From positions 1-64,000 of the forward strand of contig DWYV01000020.1 in assembly GCA_019118525.1 (NCBI GenBank): 64,000 bases of DNA. The letters run 5' to 3'. This document shows positions 23,862 to 33,360 of the stretch, one piece after another (position 1 is the stretch's first letter; the number at the start of each line of letters is the position of its first letter). A model generated the notes under the pieces. The model did no database searches. It saw only the letters and a program-made list of their open reading frames with translations, and had not been told where the DNA came from. The translations under genes were made by a program, and so were the position numbers. This DNA comes from Candidatus Bariatricus faecipullorum (GTDB lineage Bacteria > Bacillota > Clostridia > Lachnospirales > Lachnospiraceae).

Positions 23862-24467
23862 ATGAGCAGCCGTATCGAGCAGATTATCGAAGAAATCGAA
23901 GAGTACATTGACAGCTGTAAATTTCAGCCGCTGTCAACCACGAAGATTATCGTTAATAAAGACCAGATGGACGAACTGCTGAGGGAACTCCGGATGAAGA
24001 CTCCGGATGAAATCAAACGTTACCAGAAAATCATCGCCAATAAAGACGCCATCATTGCAGATGCCCAGGCAAAAGCGGAAAGCATGATTGAAGAGGCTCA
24101 GGTACAGACAAACGAGCTGGTCAGCGAGCATGAGATTATGCAGCAGGCCTACGCCCAGGCAAATGAAATCGTGATGGCTGCCACGGAACAGGCACAGCAG
24201 ATCCTGGACAATGCCACCAGCGACGCAAATGACATCCGCATCGGCGCCATGCAGTATACGGACGACCTGCTGGCAAATGCCGAGAATATCATTGGCGAGA
24301 CACTGGATACCTATACGACCCGGTTTGACAGCCTGGTTAATTCCCTGAAGGACAGCTACGACGTGGTGCGCAGCAACCGGGCGGAACTGGAGATACCGGA
24401 GAAGTCTTCCCGGGGACTGGAAGCGGAGTTCGGAAGCGGGGAGATTCCGGCACAGCCTGAAGAATAA
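23862..24467 (+). CDS. Coiled-coil protein, unknown (ATP-synthase-b-like helix)
   Basis: The 201-residue protein is almost wholly helical: residues 1-50 acidic, then a long Ala/Gln/Glu-rich coiled coil (about 60-150, e.g. IIADAQAKAESMIEEAQ) and a polar tail. Similar genes after coaD in clostridia are labelled ATPase or H+-ATPase subunit H-like on coiled-coil similarity alone. There is no membrane segment or nucleotide-binding motif. A DivIVA-like scaffold role is possible but unproven. AAGGAGAGTG is its binding site. Confidence 0.7.
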   Translation: MSSRIEQIIEEIEEYIDSCKFQPLSTTKIIVNKDQMDELLRELRMKTPDEIKRYQKIIANKDAIIADAQAKAESMIEEAQVQTNELVSEHEIMQQAYAQANEIVMAATEQAQQILDNATSDANDIRIGAMQYTDDLLANAENIIGETLDTYTTRFDSLVNSLKDSYDVVRSNRAELEIPEKSSRGLEAEFGSGEIPAQPEE

Positions 24468-24473
24468 CAGAAA

Positions 24474-25403
24474 TCAGAATTTTAACATGCATAGAATAAG
24501 GAAGCTGGTTACGGACGCCGTAATCAGCTTTTTTACGAGATAAGAGGACAGGGAGAAGGTCTGCCCTTTCATCATGTACATCGTCTGAAAAGCCGCGCAG
24601 AGTCCCCCGAAGGAGGTCAGGGCAAACACCAGGAGGATACGGACAGGTTCTGTCAGGGAAGCGCTGGAACAAAGGAGATGGATTCCGCCGGAAATTTCCA
24701 GGGAAGGCAGAAAAATCCAGTTCCAGAAAAAGCCGTCCAGAGGTACCAGTCCGAGAAGCCCGGAGGCCACGGAAAAGAGGATAATATAACCGCCTACCCT
24801 GGCCACTGCTTCCAGGGCGGAAAAAATGCTTTTGTCCAGTGCCGTGGTCAGAGGCTCCCCGGGACTTCCGGCAGGTTTTGCAGCATGAAACCTTTCTCTT
24901 CCCGGTCCGCAAAGCCGGCGGAAGACGAAGCTTAAAAGTACCGGTGCGCCAAACACTGCGGCCAGACCGGGCAGAAGAAGGCGGCTGTCCCGCAAATGCT
25001 CCCGGATGACAAACGTCATCACAAAGGCGGGGCTTACATTATTGACAAAAGAGAGAAGATACCGGCTTTCTTCACTGGTAATCTCGCCCTTTTCCTCCAG
25101 CAGAGCGGTGATTCTGGCGCCCATGGGATACCCGCAGAGGAACCCTCCCAGGACGGCAAAGCAGGCCGGGCGGCTGACTCCGAAAAGCGGGGACAGCACC
25201 GGAGAGAGAATCCCGGTGAGGAACTGAATGCTGTTTGTCCGCAGCAGGAGTTCGCACAGTACCATAAACGGAAAAAGGGAAGGGAAGACCTGGTTAAACC
25301 AGAGCAGCAGCCCGTCCCGGGCCCCGTCCAGGACCGTTCCCGGAAAACGCAGCATAAAAAGGAAGAGAATCAGCGGAATACAAAGGGAAAAGAGTCGTTT
25401 CAC
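24474..25403 (-). CDS. ylbJ: YlbJ-like sporulation integral membrane protein
   Basis: A 309-residue polytopic membrane protein with about eight hydrophobic helices and the nucleoside-recognition (Gate) signatures FPFMVLCELL, GGFLCGYPMGARI and SFGGLCAAFQTMY. In B. subtilis ylbJ lies beside coaD and is needed for spore heat resistance; here it converges on the same neighbourhood. It is shorter than the roughly 400-residue B. subtilis protein. The start is GTG with CTGGAGG five bases upstream. Its 3' end also contains the terminator of the opposite-strand operon. Confidence 0.85.
   Translation of the reverse strand: MKRLFSLCIPLILFLFMLRFPGTVLDGARDGLLLWFNQVFPSLFPFMVLCELLLRTNSIQFLTGILSPVLSPLFGVSRPACFAVLGGFLCGYPMGARITALLEEKGEITSEESRYLLSFVNNVSPAFVMTFVIREHLRDSRLLLPGLAAVFGAPVLLSFVFRRLCGPGRERFHAAKPAGSPGEPLTTALDKSIFSALEAVARVGGYIILFSVASGLLGLVPLDGFFWNWIFLPSLEISGGIHLLCSSASLTEPVRILLVFALTSFGGLCAAFQTMYMMKGQTFSLSSYLVKKLITASVTSFLILCMLKF
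24502..24534 (+). terminator. Terminator of the rsmD-coaD operon, inside the ylbJ coding end
   Basis: AAGCTG-TTACG and CGTAA-CAGCTT pair across a GACGC loop with one mismatched pair (24508/24524), followed by six T. It works for the plus strand while encoding residues near the YlbJ C-terminus on the minus strand. Confidence 0.75.
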
Positions 25404-25537
25404 AGAGCCTCCAGGAAGCAGATTTTCTTATCAGAATCTATATGGAAACAGTTGACTTTTTATGCATATTGTGCCACTATGAATTTGAGAATATTGCCGG
25501 GTTCCCGGCAGGGAACCGGAGAAAAGGGGAATGAAAA

Positions 25538-26977
25538 ATGGCAGTTTTAGACGAACTCAGACCACGGGAGGTTTTTCACTTTTTTGAAGAAATCAGTGCA
25601 ATCCCCCGTGGAACTTTCGACACAAAACGCATCAGTGACTACTGTGTCGAATTTGCAAAGGAAAGGGGACTGAAATATGTCCAGGATGAAGTGAACAACG
25701 TGATTATCTGGAAACCGGGCACCCCCGGCTACGAGAACAGTGAACCGGTCATCCTCCAGGGACATATGGACATGGTCTGCGAAAAGACCGAAGATTCCAC
25801 CCATGATTTTAAGACCGACGGTCTGACGCTTCTGATTGAAGACGGATTCGTGACGGCAGACAGAACCACGCTTGGAGCGGACGACGGCATCGCCATTGCC
25901 TATGCGCTTGCCGTTCTGGACAGCAAAGACATCCCGCATCCGCCCATTGAAGCCGTGTTTACCGTGGATGAAGAGGTCGGAATGGGCGGTGCGGCTGCTA
26001 TCTGCCTGGATGACTTAAAAGGGAAGATGCTTCTGAACCTGGATACGGAAAACGAGGGTGTTATTATCGCCGGGTGCTCCGGTGGTTTTGTGGACAACGT
26101 GACTATTCCGGTTTCCCGTACAGAAGGAAAGGGAAGCATTGTAACCATACAGGTGAAGGGGCTGCGGGGCGGCCATTCCGGACTGGAGATTGGCGAGCAG
26201 AGAGGAAATGCCAACAAAATGGCAGGCCGTCTTCTGAATCATCTGAACCAGACGGCGGATATCAGCCTGATTTCCATAGACGGGGGAAGCGCAGATAATG
26301 TTATCACACCTGCCTGCACCGTCAAAGTGCTGACTCCCGATGCAGACGCCGTGATTGCAGGGACAAAAGAACTGGAAGAAAACTGGATTTCCGAGTTTGC
26401 CGGCGAGGAACCGGGCCTGCAGGTACTGGTAGAAGCCGAAGAGGGAACGGCTCAGGTGATGGATAAGGCTTCCACTCTGAAGGTGATTCATTTTGTATGC
26501 AATTCTCCTTATGGCGTGCAGGGACTGAGCCGGGCGCTGAAAGGCCAGGTGGAAAGCTCCTTAAACTGCGGCATTGTGAAAACCGAAGACGACTGCATCA
26601 GGGCCATGCTCTACGTAAGAAGCTCTGTGAACAGTAAAATGGACGAGCTTCACGAAGCTTTATGCTGTTTTTCCGCCGTACTTGGAGGAACCTGCGAAAA
26701 GACCAATGAATATCCGGCATGGATGTACAAGGAAGATTCCCGGATTCGCCCGATTCTTCTGGATACATACAAACAGCTCTTTGGCGAAGAGCCGGAGGTA
26801 ACGACCGTGCATGCCGGACTGGAATGCGGGCTGCTTTCCGGTCACAAGCCGGATCTGGACTGCGTGGCTTTCGGCCCCCAGATGTACGACATTCATTCCG
26901 TGGCCGAACGGATGGATATCGCATCCACCGAGCGGACATGGGAATTTTTGAAAGCGATTCTGAAAAACTGCAAATAA
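25538..26977 (+). CDS. pepD: Aminoacyl-histidine dipeptidase PepD
   Basis: A 479-residue M20-type metallopeptidase that cleaves Xaa-His dipeptides such as carnosine. Metal ligands are visible in LQGHMDMVCE (about residue 74), TLGADDGIAIA (about 112), VDEEVGMGGA (about 144) and LDTENEG; the family lid domain occupies the middle. GGGGAATGAAAA precedes the ATG. It stands alone between divergent ylbJ and a terminator. Confidence 0.95.
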   Translation: MAVLDELRPREVFHFFEEISAIPRGTFDTKRISDYCVEFAKERGLKYVQDEVNNVIIWKPGTPGYENSEPVILQGHMDMVCEKTEDSTHDFKTDGLTLLIEDGFVTADRTTLGADDGIAIAYALAVLDSKDIPHPPIEAVFTVDEEVGMGGAAAICLDDLKGKMLLNLDTENEGVIIAGCSGGFVDNVTIPVSRTEGKGSIVTIQVKGLRGGHSGLEIGEQRGNANKMAGRLLNHLNQTADISLISIDGGSADNVITPACTVKVLTPDADAVIAGTKELEENWISEFAGEEPGLQVLVEAEEGTAQVMDKASTLKVIHFVCNSPYGVQGLSRALKGQVESSLNCGIVKTEDDCIRAMLYVRSSVNSKMDELHEALCCFSAVLGGTCEKTNEYPAWMYKEDSRIRPILLDTYKQLFGEEPEVTTVHAGLECGLLSGHKPDLDCVAFGPQMYDIHSVAERMDIASTERTWEFLKAILKNCK

Positions 26978-26992
26978 TCCTGCGCAGATGCG

Positions 26993-27031
26993 CCGGGACT
27001 GTCGGACTGGACAGTCCCGGCTTCTGTTTTT
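26993..27031 (+). terminator. Terminator of pepD
   Basis: CCGGGACTGTC and GACAGTCCCGG (26993-27003, 27010-27020) form a perfect eleven-base stem with a GGACTG loop, followed by CTTCTGTTTTT. Confidence 0.88.
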
Positions 27032-27069
27032 CGGGAATTCTTCATAAACTGGGAGAAAAAGGATTTTTT

Positions 27070-27870
27070 ATGAAACGGCATTCTTTTTTTCCTCTTTTTC
27101 TCCTGCTGTGCGCGGTCATGCTTCTGGAGATACACCTCTACAGCCGCGCCGGCCTGCAGAAGCTGAACAGGGAGAGCATTCGTTCCGACTGGTTCCGTGC
27201 CCTGGAAACAGGAGAGGAGATGACAGCGTACCTGAAAGAACTGAAACCGGAAGAGAGGGGAGAGGCGGCAGGCCTTTTCCTTCTGAATCAGGGAAGCGGC
27301 AGGGACTGGGACAGCCGGGCTTCAGCCTGGAAATCCCGGCCGTCCTGGAGCGCCTTTGAAAAAGCAAGCAGCGCCGTCTGGCAGGATGTTCAGTACTTCC
27401 CGGTTCCCCGCTCTTCCAGCAAGGAGAGCCGTACCGTATCCTTTCAGGACACCTGGATGGCAGAACGTACTTACGGCGGGAATCGGGGACACGAAGGAAC
27501 AGACCTGATAGCCTCCGAGGATACCCCGGGACTTTACCCGGTGGTCAGTATGACGGACGGTACGGTAGTAAGCAAAGGGTGGCTGGAAAAAGGCGGCTGG
27601 CGGCTGGGAATTCTTGCGCCCTCCGGCGGATATTTTTATTATGCCCATCTGGATTCCTACGGAGATGTGGAAGAAGGAGACCAGGTCAGGGCAGGAGAAA
27701 TTCTGGGATTTATGGGGAACAGCGGATACGGCCCGGAGGGAACCACGGGCATGTTTGTTACACACCTTCACCTGGGTATCTATCTTTACCCCGACGGGGT
27801 GGAAACCAGCGTGAATCCTTACTGGATTTTGCGGATGGTGGAAGAGAAAAAACTTTCCTGTTCCTTTTAA
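27070..27870 (+). CDS. M23 family (LytM-like) metallopeptidase, membrane-anchored
   Basis: A 266-residue protein with a basic start and an uncleaved-looking signal/membrane segment (about residues 6-24), a helical linker, then a peptidase M23 domain (about 125-258). Zn ligands fit GGNRGHEGTDL and THLHLGIYLYP, with YYAHLDSYGDV between. Such proteins cut or bind cell-wall peptides, often in division or sporulation. The ATG at 27070 follows AGAAAAAGGATTTTTT; the longer frame upstream runs back through the terminator and pepD. Confidence 0.88.
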   Translation: MKRHSFFPLFLLLCAVMLLEIHLYSRAGLQKLNRESIRSDWFRALETGEEMTAYLKELKPEERGEAAGLFLLNQGSGRDWDSRASAWKSRPSWSAFEKASSAVWQDVQYFPVPRSSSKESRTVSFQDTWMAERTYGGNRGHEGTDLIASEDTPGLYPVVSMTDGTVVSKGWLEKGGWRLGILAPSGGYFYYAHLDSYGDVEEGDQVRAGEILGFMGNSGYGPEGTTGMFVTHLHLGIYLYPDGVETSVNPYWILRMVEEKKLSCSF

Positions 27871-27873
27871 CTA

Positions 27874-27882
27874 TGGTATACT
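27874..27882 (+). promoter_or_regulatory. Extended -10 promoter of the RNA methyltransferase operon
   Basis: TATGGTATACT includes the extended TG motif and TATACT (27877-27882). No good -35 box is seen, as expected for an extended -10 promoter. Confidence 0.45.
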
Positions 27883-27925
27883 AAAGGATAGTGCAGGCAG
27901 GACCTGCAGTACAGGAGGAAGAAAC

Positions 27926-29314
27926 ATGAATCTGCCTGCGGCATTTGAGATAAAAATGAAATCCCTTCTGGGGGAGGAAGAGTACGAAGAATATCTGGCC
28001 TGTTTTGAAGAATCCCGGCATTACGGCCTCCGGGTGAACAACGGGAAAATCAGCACTTCTGATTTCCGGGACATCAGTCCCTTTTCCCTCACTCCGGTGC
28101 CCTGGGTTCCAAATGGCTTTTACTACGACGGAGAACATCTTTCCCCTGCAAAGCATCCTTACTATGCGGCTGGCCTTTACTATCTCCAGGAGCCCAGTGC
28201 CATGACTCCTGCCAGCCGGCTTCCGGTATTCCCGGGAGAACGGATACTGGACGTCTGTGCGGCACCGGGAGGAAAGGCCACGGAACTGGCCGCCCGCCTG
28301 GGAAGAGAAGGTCTTCTGGTGGCAAATGACATCAGCAGCTCCCGGGCGAAGGGCCTGCTGAAAAATCTGGAACTGGCCGGGGCCGGAAACATTCTGGTGA
28401 CCAGCGAGGAACCGGGCAGGCTTTCCGGATATTTTCCGGAGTATTTTGATAAAATTCTGATTGACGCCCCTTGTTCCGGGGAAGGAATGTTCCGGAAGGA
28501 ACCGCGTATGGCACGGGCCTGGGAAGAACACGGACCGGAGTATTTTTCCAGACTGCAGAGAAGCATTGTGCTGCAGGCCGCTTCCATGCTCCGGCCGGGC
28601 GGGATGATGCTGTATTCCACCTGTACCTTTTCACCGGAGGAAAATGAGCAGATTATTGCGTATCTGCTGAAAGAACGGCCGGATTTTACCGTGGAGGAAA
28701 TCACCCCTTACGGGGGATTTCGGCCCGGCCGGCCGGAATGGGCCCAGCCGGCCCTGCCGGAGCTTGCGCGCACCGTCCGTATTTTCCCTCACTGCATGAA
28801 AGGAGAAGGCCATTTTCTGGCCCTTCTTTCCCGGAAAGGGGAGAAGCCGGAAGAAAAACATTTCCTGTCCGGACAGAAAAAGAACCCGGTTCCGGAAGAG
28901 CTGGCCCTCTTTCTGAAAGACGTGTCCTGGAAACCGGACAGCAGCCGCCTCAGAATCTACGGGGAACGGGTTTACTATATGCCGGAAGGACTTCCGGATT
29001 TAAGAGGAGTACGGTTCCTGCGAAGCGGACTGCTCCTTGGAGAACTGAAAAAGAAACGGTTTGAGCCTTCCCAGGCTTTTGCCATGTTTCTTCGGAAGGA
29101 GGAATACGCCCGTATTCTGGATTTTTCCGCGGGAGACGCCCGCGTCGGGCGTTACCTGAAGGGGGAGACGCTGGAAGTGGACGACATGGTGTCCGGGGAG
29201 AAAAAAGGCTGGCAGCTTGTCTGTGTGGACGGATATCCTCTCGGATGGGGGAAACTGTCCGGCGGCACCTTAAAGAACAAGTATCTGCCAGGATGGAGGA
29301 ATCAGCCGGCATGA
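27926..29314 (+). CDS. RsmF/NOL1-type rRNA cytosine-C5 methyltransferase
   Basis: A 462-residue SAM-dependent m5C methyltransferase. The SAM motif is LDVCAAPGGKATELAARLG (about residue 108); the catalytic cysteines are in DAPCSGEGMFRKEP (about 183) and YSTCTFSPEENE (about 231). The C-terminal region (about 290-460) resembles the RsmF extra domains with a PUA-like end. The rRNA or tRNA target is inferred, not visible. The next gene overlaps it by four bases. Confidence 0.92.
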   Translation: MNLPAAFEIKMKSLLGEEEYEEYLACFEESRHYGLRVNNGKISTSDFRDISPFSLTPVPWVPNGFYYDGEHLSPAKHPYYAAGLYYLQEPSAMTPASRLPVFPGERILDVCAAPGGKATELAARLGREGLLVANDISSSRAKGLLKNLELAGAGNILVTSEEPGRLSGYFPEYFDKILIDAPCSGEGMFRKEPRMARAWEEHGPEYFSRLQRSIVLQAASMLRPGGMMLYSTCTFSPEENEQIIAYLLKERPDFTVEEITPYGGFRPGRPEWAQPALPELARTVRIFPHCMKGEGHFLALLSRKGEKPEEKHFLSGQKKNPVPEELALFLKDVSWKPDSSRLRIYGERVYYMPEGLPDLRGVRFLRSGLLLGELKKKRFEPSQAFAMFLRKEEYARILDFSAGDARVGRYLKGETLEVDDMVSGEKKGWQLVCVDGYPLGWGKLSGGTLKNKYLPGWRNQPA

Positions 29315-30036
29315 TGCGACTGGACAAATTTCTGGCCGACATGGGCCAGGGAACCCGAAGCGAACTGAAAAAGAAGATACGGTCCGGTCTGGTAACGGTG
29401 AACGGCGTCCCAGTCTGCCGGCCGGAGCAGAAAATAGAGGAAACGGTACAGAAGGTCTGCATCGACGGCCGGGCGGTTTCCTATGAGCTTCACGTGTACT
29501 ATATGATGAACAAACCGGCAGGTGTGATTACTGCCACAAAAGACGGAAGAGAGCAGACTGTCCTGCAGCTCCTTTCTCCGGAAGACCGGCGAAAGGGCCT
29601 GTTTCCGGTGGGAAGACTGGACAGGGATACTACCGGCCTTCTGCTTTTGACAGACGACGGCCCGCTGGGGCACCGTCTGCTTTCCCCTTCCCGCCATGTG
29701 GACAAGACGTATGAGGCTGTTGTGGAAGGAAGAGCGACAGAAGAGTGGAGACACGCCTTTGCCGAAGGAATGGATATTGGCGATGAGAAGCCGACGCTCC
29801 CTGCGCAGCTGGAAATTCTGGAAGCCGGGGAACTCTCCCGGATCCGTATTACCCTGCGGGAAGGACGGTTTCATCAGATAAAACGGATGTGCCAGGCCAT
29901 GGGAGCGCCGGTGCGCAGCCTGAAGCGGCTGTCCATGGGCGGACTGCGGCTGGATGAAAGCCTGGCCCCCGGAGAATACCGGAGACTGACAGAGGAGGAG
30001 AAAGCACAGTTATGCTTGAAAAAACCGATGCCTTAA
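29311..30036 (+). CDS. RsuA/RluB-family pseudouridine synthase
   Basis: A 241-residue protein with an N-terminal S4 RNA-binding domain (MRLDKFLADMGQGTRSELKK) and an RsuA-type catalytic domain: GRLDRDTTGLLLLT holds the catalytic Asp near residue 102, and EGRFHQIKRM is the conserved basic strand. It isomerises a uridine in rRNA; whether the target is 16S U516 (RsuA) or a 23S site cannot be told. ATGATG starts within the preceding stop, with GGATGGAGGA as binding site. Confidence 0.93.
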   Translation: MMRLDKFLADMGQGTRSELKKKIRSGLVTVNGVPVCRPEQKIEETVQKVCIDGRAVSYELHVYYMMNKPAGVITATKDGREQTVLQLLSPEDRRKGLFPVGRLDRDTTGLLLLTDDGPLGHRLLSPSRHVDKTYEAVVEGRATEEWRHAFAEGMDIGDEKPTLPAQLEILEAGELSRIRITLREGRFHQIKRMCQAMGAPVRSLKRLSMGGLRLDESLAPGEYRRLTEEEKAQLCLKKPMP

Positions 30037-30683
30037 TTTTTGACCTGGACGGAACACTGGTAGATTCCATGTGGGTATGGACTGCCATTGACCAGGAATA
30101 CATTGACAAATATCATCTGCATGTGCCGGAAGATTTCCACGAGGCCATGGAGGGAATGAGTTATACAGAGACGGCGGAATATTTTCTCCGGATTTTTCCG
30201 AAGCTTCCACATACGCTGGACGAGATAAAGGAAGAATGGTATCAGATGGCCGTTTCCAAATACACAACTGAAGTAAAACTGAAAGACGGGGCGGAGGACT
30301 TTATCCGCCTGGCCAGGAAGCAGGGGCTGAAAACCGGAATTGCCACCAGCAATGACCGTCAGCTTGTGCAGAAAACCCTGGATGCCATGGGCGTTTCCGG
30401 ACTTTTTGACACAATTACGACCAGCTGTGAGGTGCATATCGGGAAGCCTGCGCCGGACGTCTATCTGGACGTGGCGCGGAAACTGGAGGTGTCTCCCGAC
30501 CGGTGTCTGGTATTCGAGGATGTCCCCAAGGGCATACTGGCCGGAAAAAATGCCGGTATGCGTGTCTGTGCCGTGGACGACTGGTTTTCCAGACCCCAGG
30601 AGTCCAGGAAACGGGAACTGGCTGATTTTTACATTCATACGTACCAGGATATTCTGGAACAGGATTATGAGGTGCTTTCGTGA
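30012..30683 (+). CDS. HAD-family phosphatase (beta-phosphoglucomutase-like)
   Basis: A 223-residue HAD hydrolase of subfamily IA. Motif I is FDLDGTLVDSMW (about residue 9), motif II is GIATSNDRQL (about 112), the Lys lies in IGKPAPDVYLD (about 145) and motif IV is CLVFEDVPKGI (about 167). A helical cap (15-85) fits phosphatases or beta-phosphoglucomutases; the substrate is not identifiable. It starts 25 bases inside the pseudouridine synthase gene and its stop overlaps the next start. Confidence 0.9.
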   Translation: MLEKTDALIFDLDGTLVDSMWVWTAIDQEYIDKYHLHVPEDFHEAMEGMSYTETAEYFLRIFPKLPHTLDEIKEEWYQMAVSKYTTEVKLKDGAEDFIRLARKQGLKTGIATSNDRQLVQKTLDAMGVSGLFDTITTSCEVHIGKPAPDVYLDVARKLEVSPDRCLVFEDVPKGILAGKNAGMRVCAVDDWFSRPQESRKRELADFYIHTYQDILEQDYEVLS

Positions 30684-32563
30684 GACAGGGATTTTTGCCG
30701 GTTACAAGAGAAGAAATGAAAGAACGGGGCTGGGAACGGCCGGATTTTGTCTATATTACCGGTGACGCCTATGTGGACCACCCCTCCTTCGGCGCGGCCA
30801 TCATAACAAGGCTTCTGGAGTCCCGGGGCTACCGGGTCTGCATCATTTCCCAGCCGGACTGGAGAGACCCGAAAAGCATTGCCGTGTTCGGAGAACCCCG
30901 GCTGGCTTTTCTCGTTTCCGCCGGAAACATGGACTCCATGGTGAACCATTACACGGTGGCCAGAAAGCGGCGCCGTCAGGACGCCTACACGCCCGGAGGG
31001 AAAGCAGGCATGCGCCCGGATTATGCTGTGACGGTTTACGGAAACCTGATTCGGCAGACCTATAAGCACACGCCGGTCATTCTGGGTGGCATCGAAGCCA
31101 GCCTGCGCCGGCTTGCCCATTACGACTACTGGTCCGATAAGCTGAAACGCTCCGTGCTTCTGGATTCCGGGGCAGATCTGATTTCCTACGGGATGGGAGA
31201 GCACTCCATTCTGGAGATTGCCGAGGCGCTGGACGCCGGTCTGGATATCCGGGACATCACGTATATCCCCGGAACGGTCTGTAAAGTCCGGGATTTATCC
31301 GGCGTCTATGACACCGTCATGCTGGAACACTATGAGGATATGAAAAAGGACAGGCTTCTCTATGCCAGAAGCTTTTATACGCAGTACAAAAACACAGACC
31401 CTTACAGCGGGAAGCGCCTGGTGGAGCCCTACTCCGACCACTTGTACGTGGTTCAGAATCCACCGGCAGCACCCCTTACCCGGACGGAGATGGATGATGT
31501 TTACAGCCTGCCTTATATGCGGACGTACCATCCCTCTTATGAGAAAGACGGGGGCGTGCCGGCCATCTCGGAGGTGAAATTCAGTCTCATCAGCAACCGG
31601 GGCTGCTTTGGTGGATGCAGCTTCTGTGCCCTGACCTTTCATCAGGGCCGGATTATTCAGACCAGAAGCCATGCGTCCCTGGTAAAAGAGGCGGAAGATT
31701 TCCGGAAGGAACCTGATTTTAAGGGATATATTCACGATGTGGGCGGCCCCACGGCAGATTTCCGGGCTCCGGCCTGCAAAAAGCAGCTGACCCGGGGCGC
31801 CTGCCCGGACCGCCAGTGCCTGTTTCCGAAGCCCTGCCCGAATCTGGAAGCCAGCCATAAGGACTATCTGGAACTGCTGAGAAAGCTGCGGGCCATTCCC
31901 GGGGTAAAGAAAGTATTTATCCGCTCCGGGCTCCGGTTTGACTACATTCTGGCAGACCGGCAGGGAGAGGACTTTCTGCGGGAACTGTGCCAGTATCACG
32001 TCAGCGGGCAGCTGAAGGTGGCGCCTGAACACGTGGCCGACCCGGTGCTTTCCATGATGGGAAAGCCTCCCCATTCGGTATATGAGACGTTTGCGGAAAA
32101 ATACCGGCAGATGAACCTGAAGCTTGGGAAAAAACAGTATCTGGTTCCTTACCTGATGTCCTCCCATCCGGGGTGCGGCCTGAAGGAGGCGGTCCGTCTG
32201 GCCGAATATCTGAGGGACCTGGGGTATATGCCGGAACAGGTGCAGGATTTTTATCCAACGCCATCCACAATTTCCACCTGTATGTATTATACCGGGGCAG
32301 ACCCCCGCACCATGCAGCCGGTATATGTTCCAAAAAATCCCCATGAGAAGGCCATGCAGAGGGCTCTGATGCAGTACCGGCGGCCGGAAAACCGGGCCCT
32401 GGTGGAAGAAGCCCTGAAAAAGGTGGGAAGGACCGACCTGATTGGGTACGGGGACAAATGTCTCATCCGTCCGGATAAAAAGGAACAGAAGAAAGAGCAG
32501 GAACGGCCGAAGACGAGAAAGAAAACGAAAACAATACGACATATTCATAAAAAGAAGAAATGA
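30680..32563 (+). CDS. YgiQ family radical SAM protein
   Basis: A 627-residue radical SAM enzyme of the YgiQ family. The N-terminal YgiQ domain precedes the radical SAM core with the cluster-binding GCFGGCSFCAL (CxxxCxxC, about residue 310), followed by KVAPEHVADPVLSMMGKP and DFYPTPSTISTCMYY. The C-terminus is a Lys/Arg-rich tail. The reaction is unknown despite wide conservation. The start is GTG, sharing GTGA with the previous stop, with GAGGTG upstream. Confidence 0.94.
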   Translation: MRQGFLPVTREEMKERGWERPDFVYITGDAYVDHPSFGAAIITRLLESRGYRVCIISQPDWRDPKSIAVFGEPRLAFLVSAGNMDSMVNHYTVARKRRRQDAYTPGGKAGMRPDYAVTVYGNLIRQTYKHTPVILGGIEASLRRLAHYDYWSDKLKRSVLLDSGADLISYGMGEHSILEIAEALDAGLDIRDITYIPGTVCKVRDLSGVYDTVMLEHYEDMKKDRLLYARSFYTQYKNTDPYSGKRLVEPYSDHLYVVQNPPAAPLTRTEMDDVYSLPYMRTYHPSYEKDGGVPAISEVKFSLISNRGCFGGCSFCALTFHQGRIIQTRSHASLVKEAEDFRKEPDFKGYIHDVGGPTADFRAPACKKQLTRGACPDRQCLFPKPCPNLEASHKDYLELLRKLRAIPGVKKVFIRSGLRFDYILADRQGEDFLRELCQYHVSGQLKVAPEHVADPVLSMMGKPPHSVYETFAEKYRQMNLKLGKKQYLVPYLMSSHPGCGLKEAVRLAEYLRDLGYMPEQVQDFYPTPSTISTCMYYTGADPRTMQPVYVPKNPHEKAMQRALMQYRRPENRALVEEALKKVGRTDLIGYGDKCLIRPDKKEQKKEQERPKTRKKTKTIRHIHKKKK

Positions 32564-32574
32564 GGTGACAGACT

Positions 32575-33345
32575 GTGAGAATTGCTGTAATTACCGGCGC
32601 CTCTTCCGGACTGGGAAGAGAATTTGCCATACAGGCGGAACGTTTTTACAAGAGTCTGGACGAAATCTGGGTTGTTGCCAGAAGAGCCGAAAGGCTGGAG
32701 GAACTGAAAAAAATTCTGAAAACCCCGGTTCGTGTTTTCGCCGGAGACATGGAAGACTATCTGGTTTACCGCCAGGTACAGAACCGGCTGGAAAACCAGC
32801 GCCCGGATATCCGTATGCTGGTAAACGCAGCCGGTTTTGGAAAAATCGGTACCGTAGAGGAAATCGCCAGAGAGGATGCAAAGCTCCAGCTCCGAATGAT
32901 TGACTTAAACTGCCGGGGACTTACGGAGATGACCTGTGTATGCCTTCCCTACCTGTCAAAGGGCAGCCGCATTCTGAACATTGCCAGCGGAGCAGCCTTC
33001 TGTCCCCAGAGCGGATTCGCAGTTTACGCGGCCACCAAGGCCTATGTACTGAGCTTTTCCCGGGGACTGCAGGGAGAGGTGGCGAAACGGGGCATTACCG
33101 TTACCGCAGTCTGCCCGGGCCCGGTAAATACAGAGTTTTTCCAGGTTTCCGGAACATCCGGAAGCCGGATGAAAGAAGCGGTGCTCTGCGAGGCGGCTCC
33201 GGTCGTCCGCCAGGCGCTTCTGGACGCCCGAAACAAAAAAGAAGTGTCCGTTTACGGTCTGCCCATGAAGGGAGCCCAGGCGGCCGCAAAACTCCTTCCG
33301 TATACGGTTGTGCGGAAAGCAATGGAAATCATGGGAAAAAAGTAA
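32575..33345 (+). CDS. Short-chain dehydrogenase/reductase
   Basis: A 256-residue SDR oxidoreductase with the nucleotide motif TGASSGLG (about residue 7), NAAGFG (about 84), catalytic Ser in NIASGAAF (about 136) and YAATK (about 150). It should reduce a carbonyl with NAD(P)H, substrate unknown. GTG is the start, with GAGGTGACAGACT before it. It lies 11 bases after ygiQ and 15 before a membrane protein gene. Confidence 0.92.
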   Translation: MRIAVITGASSGLGREFAIQAERFYKSLDEIWVVARRAERLEELKKILKTPVRVFAGDMEDYLVYRQVQNRLENQRPDIRMLVNAAGFGKIGTVEEIAREDAKLQLRMIDLNCRGLTEMTCVCLPYLSKGSRILNIASGAAFCPQSGFAVYAATKAYVLSFSRGLQGEVAKRGITVTAVCPGPVNTEFFQVSGTSGSRMKEAVLCEAAPVVRQALLDARNKKEVSVYGLPMKGAQAAAKLLPYTVVRKAMEIMGKK

Positions 33346-33360
33346 GGGGATATACAGAAG

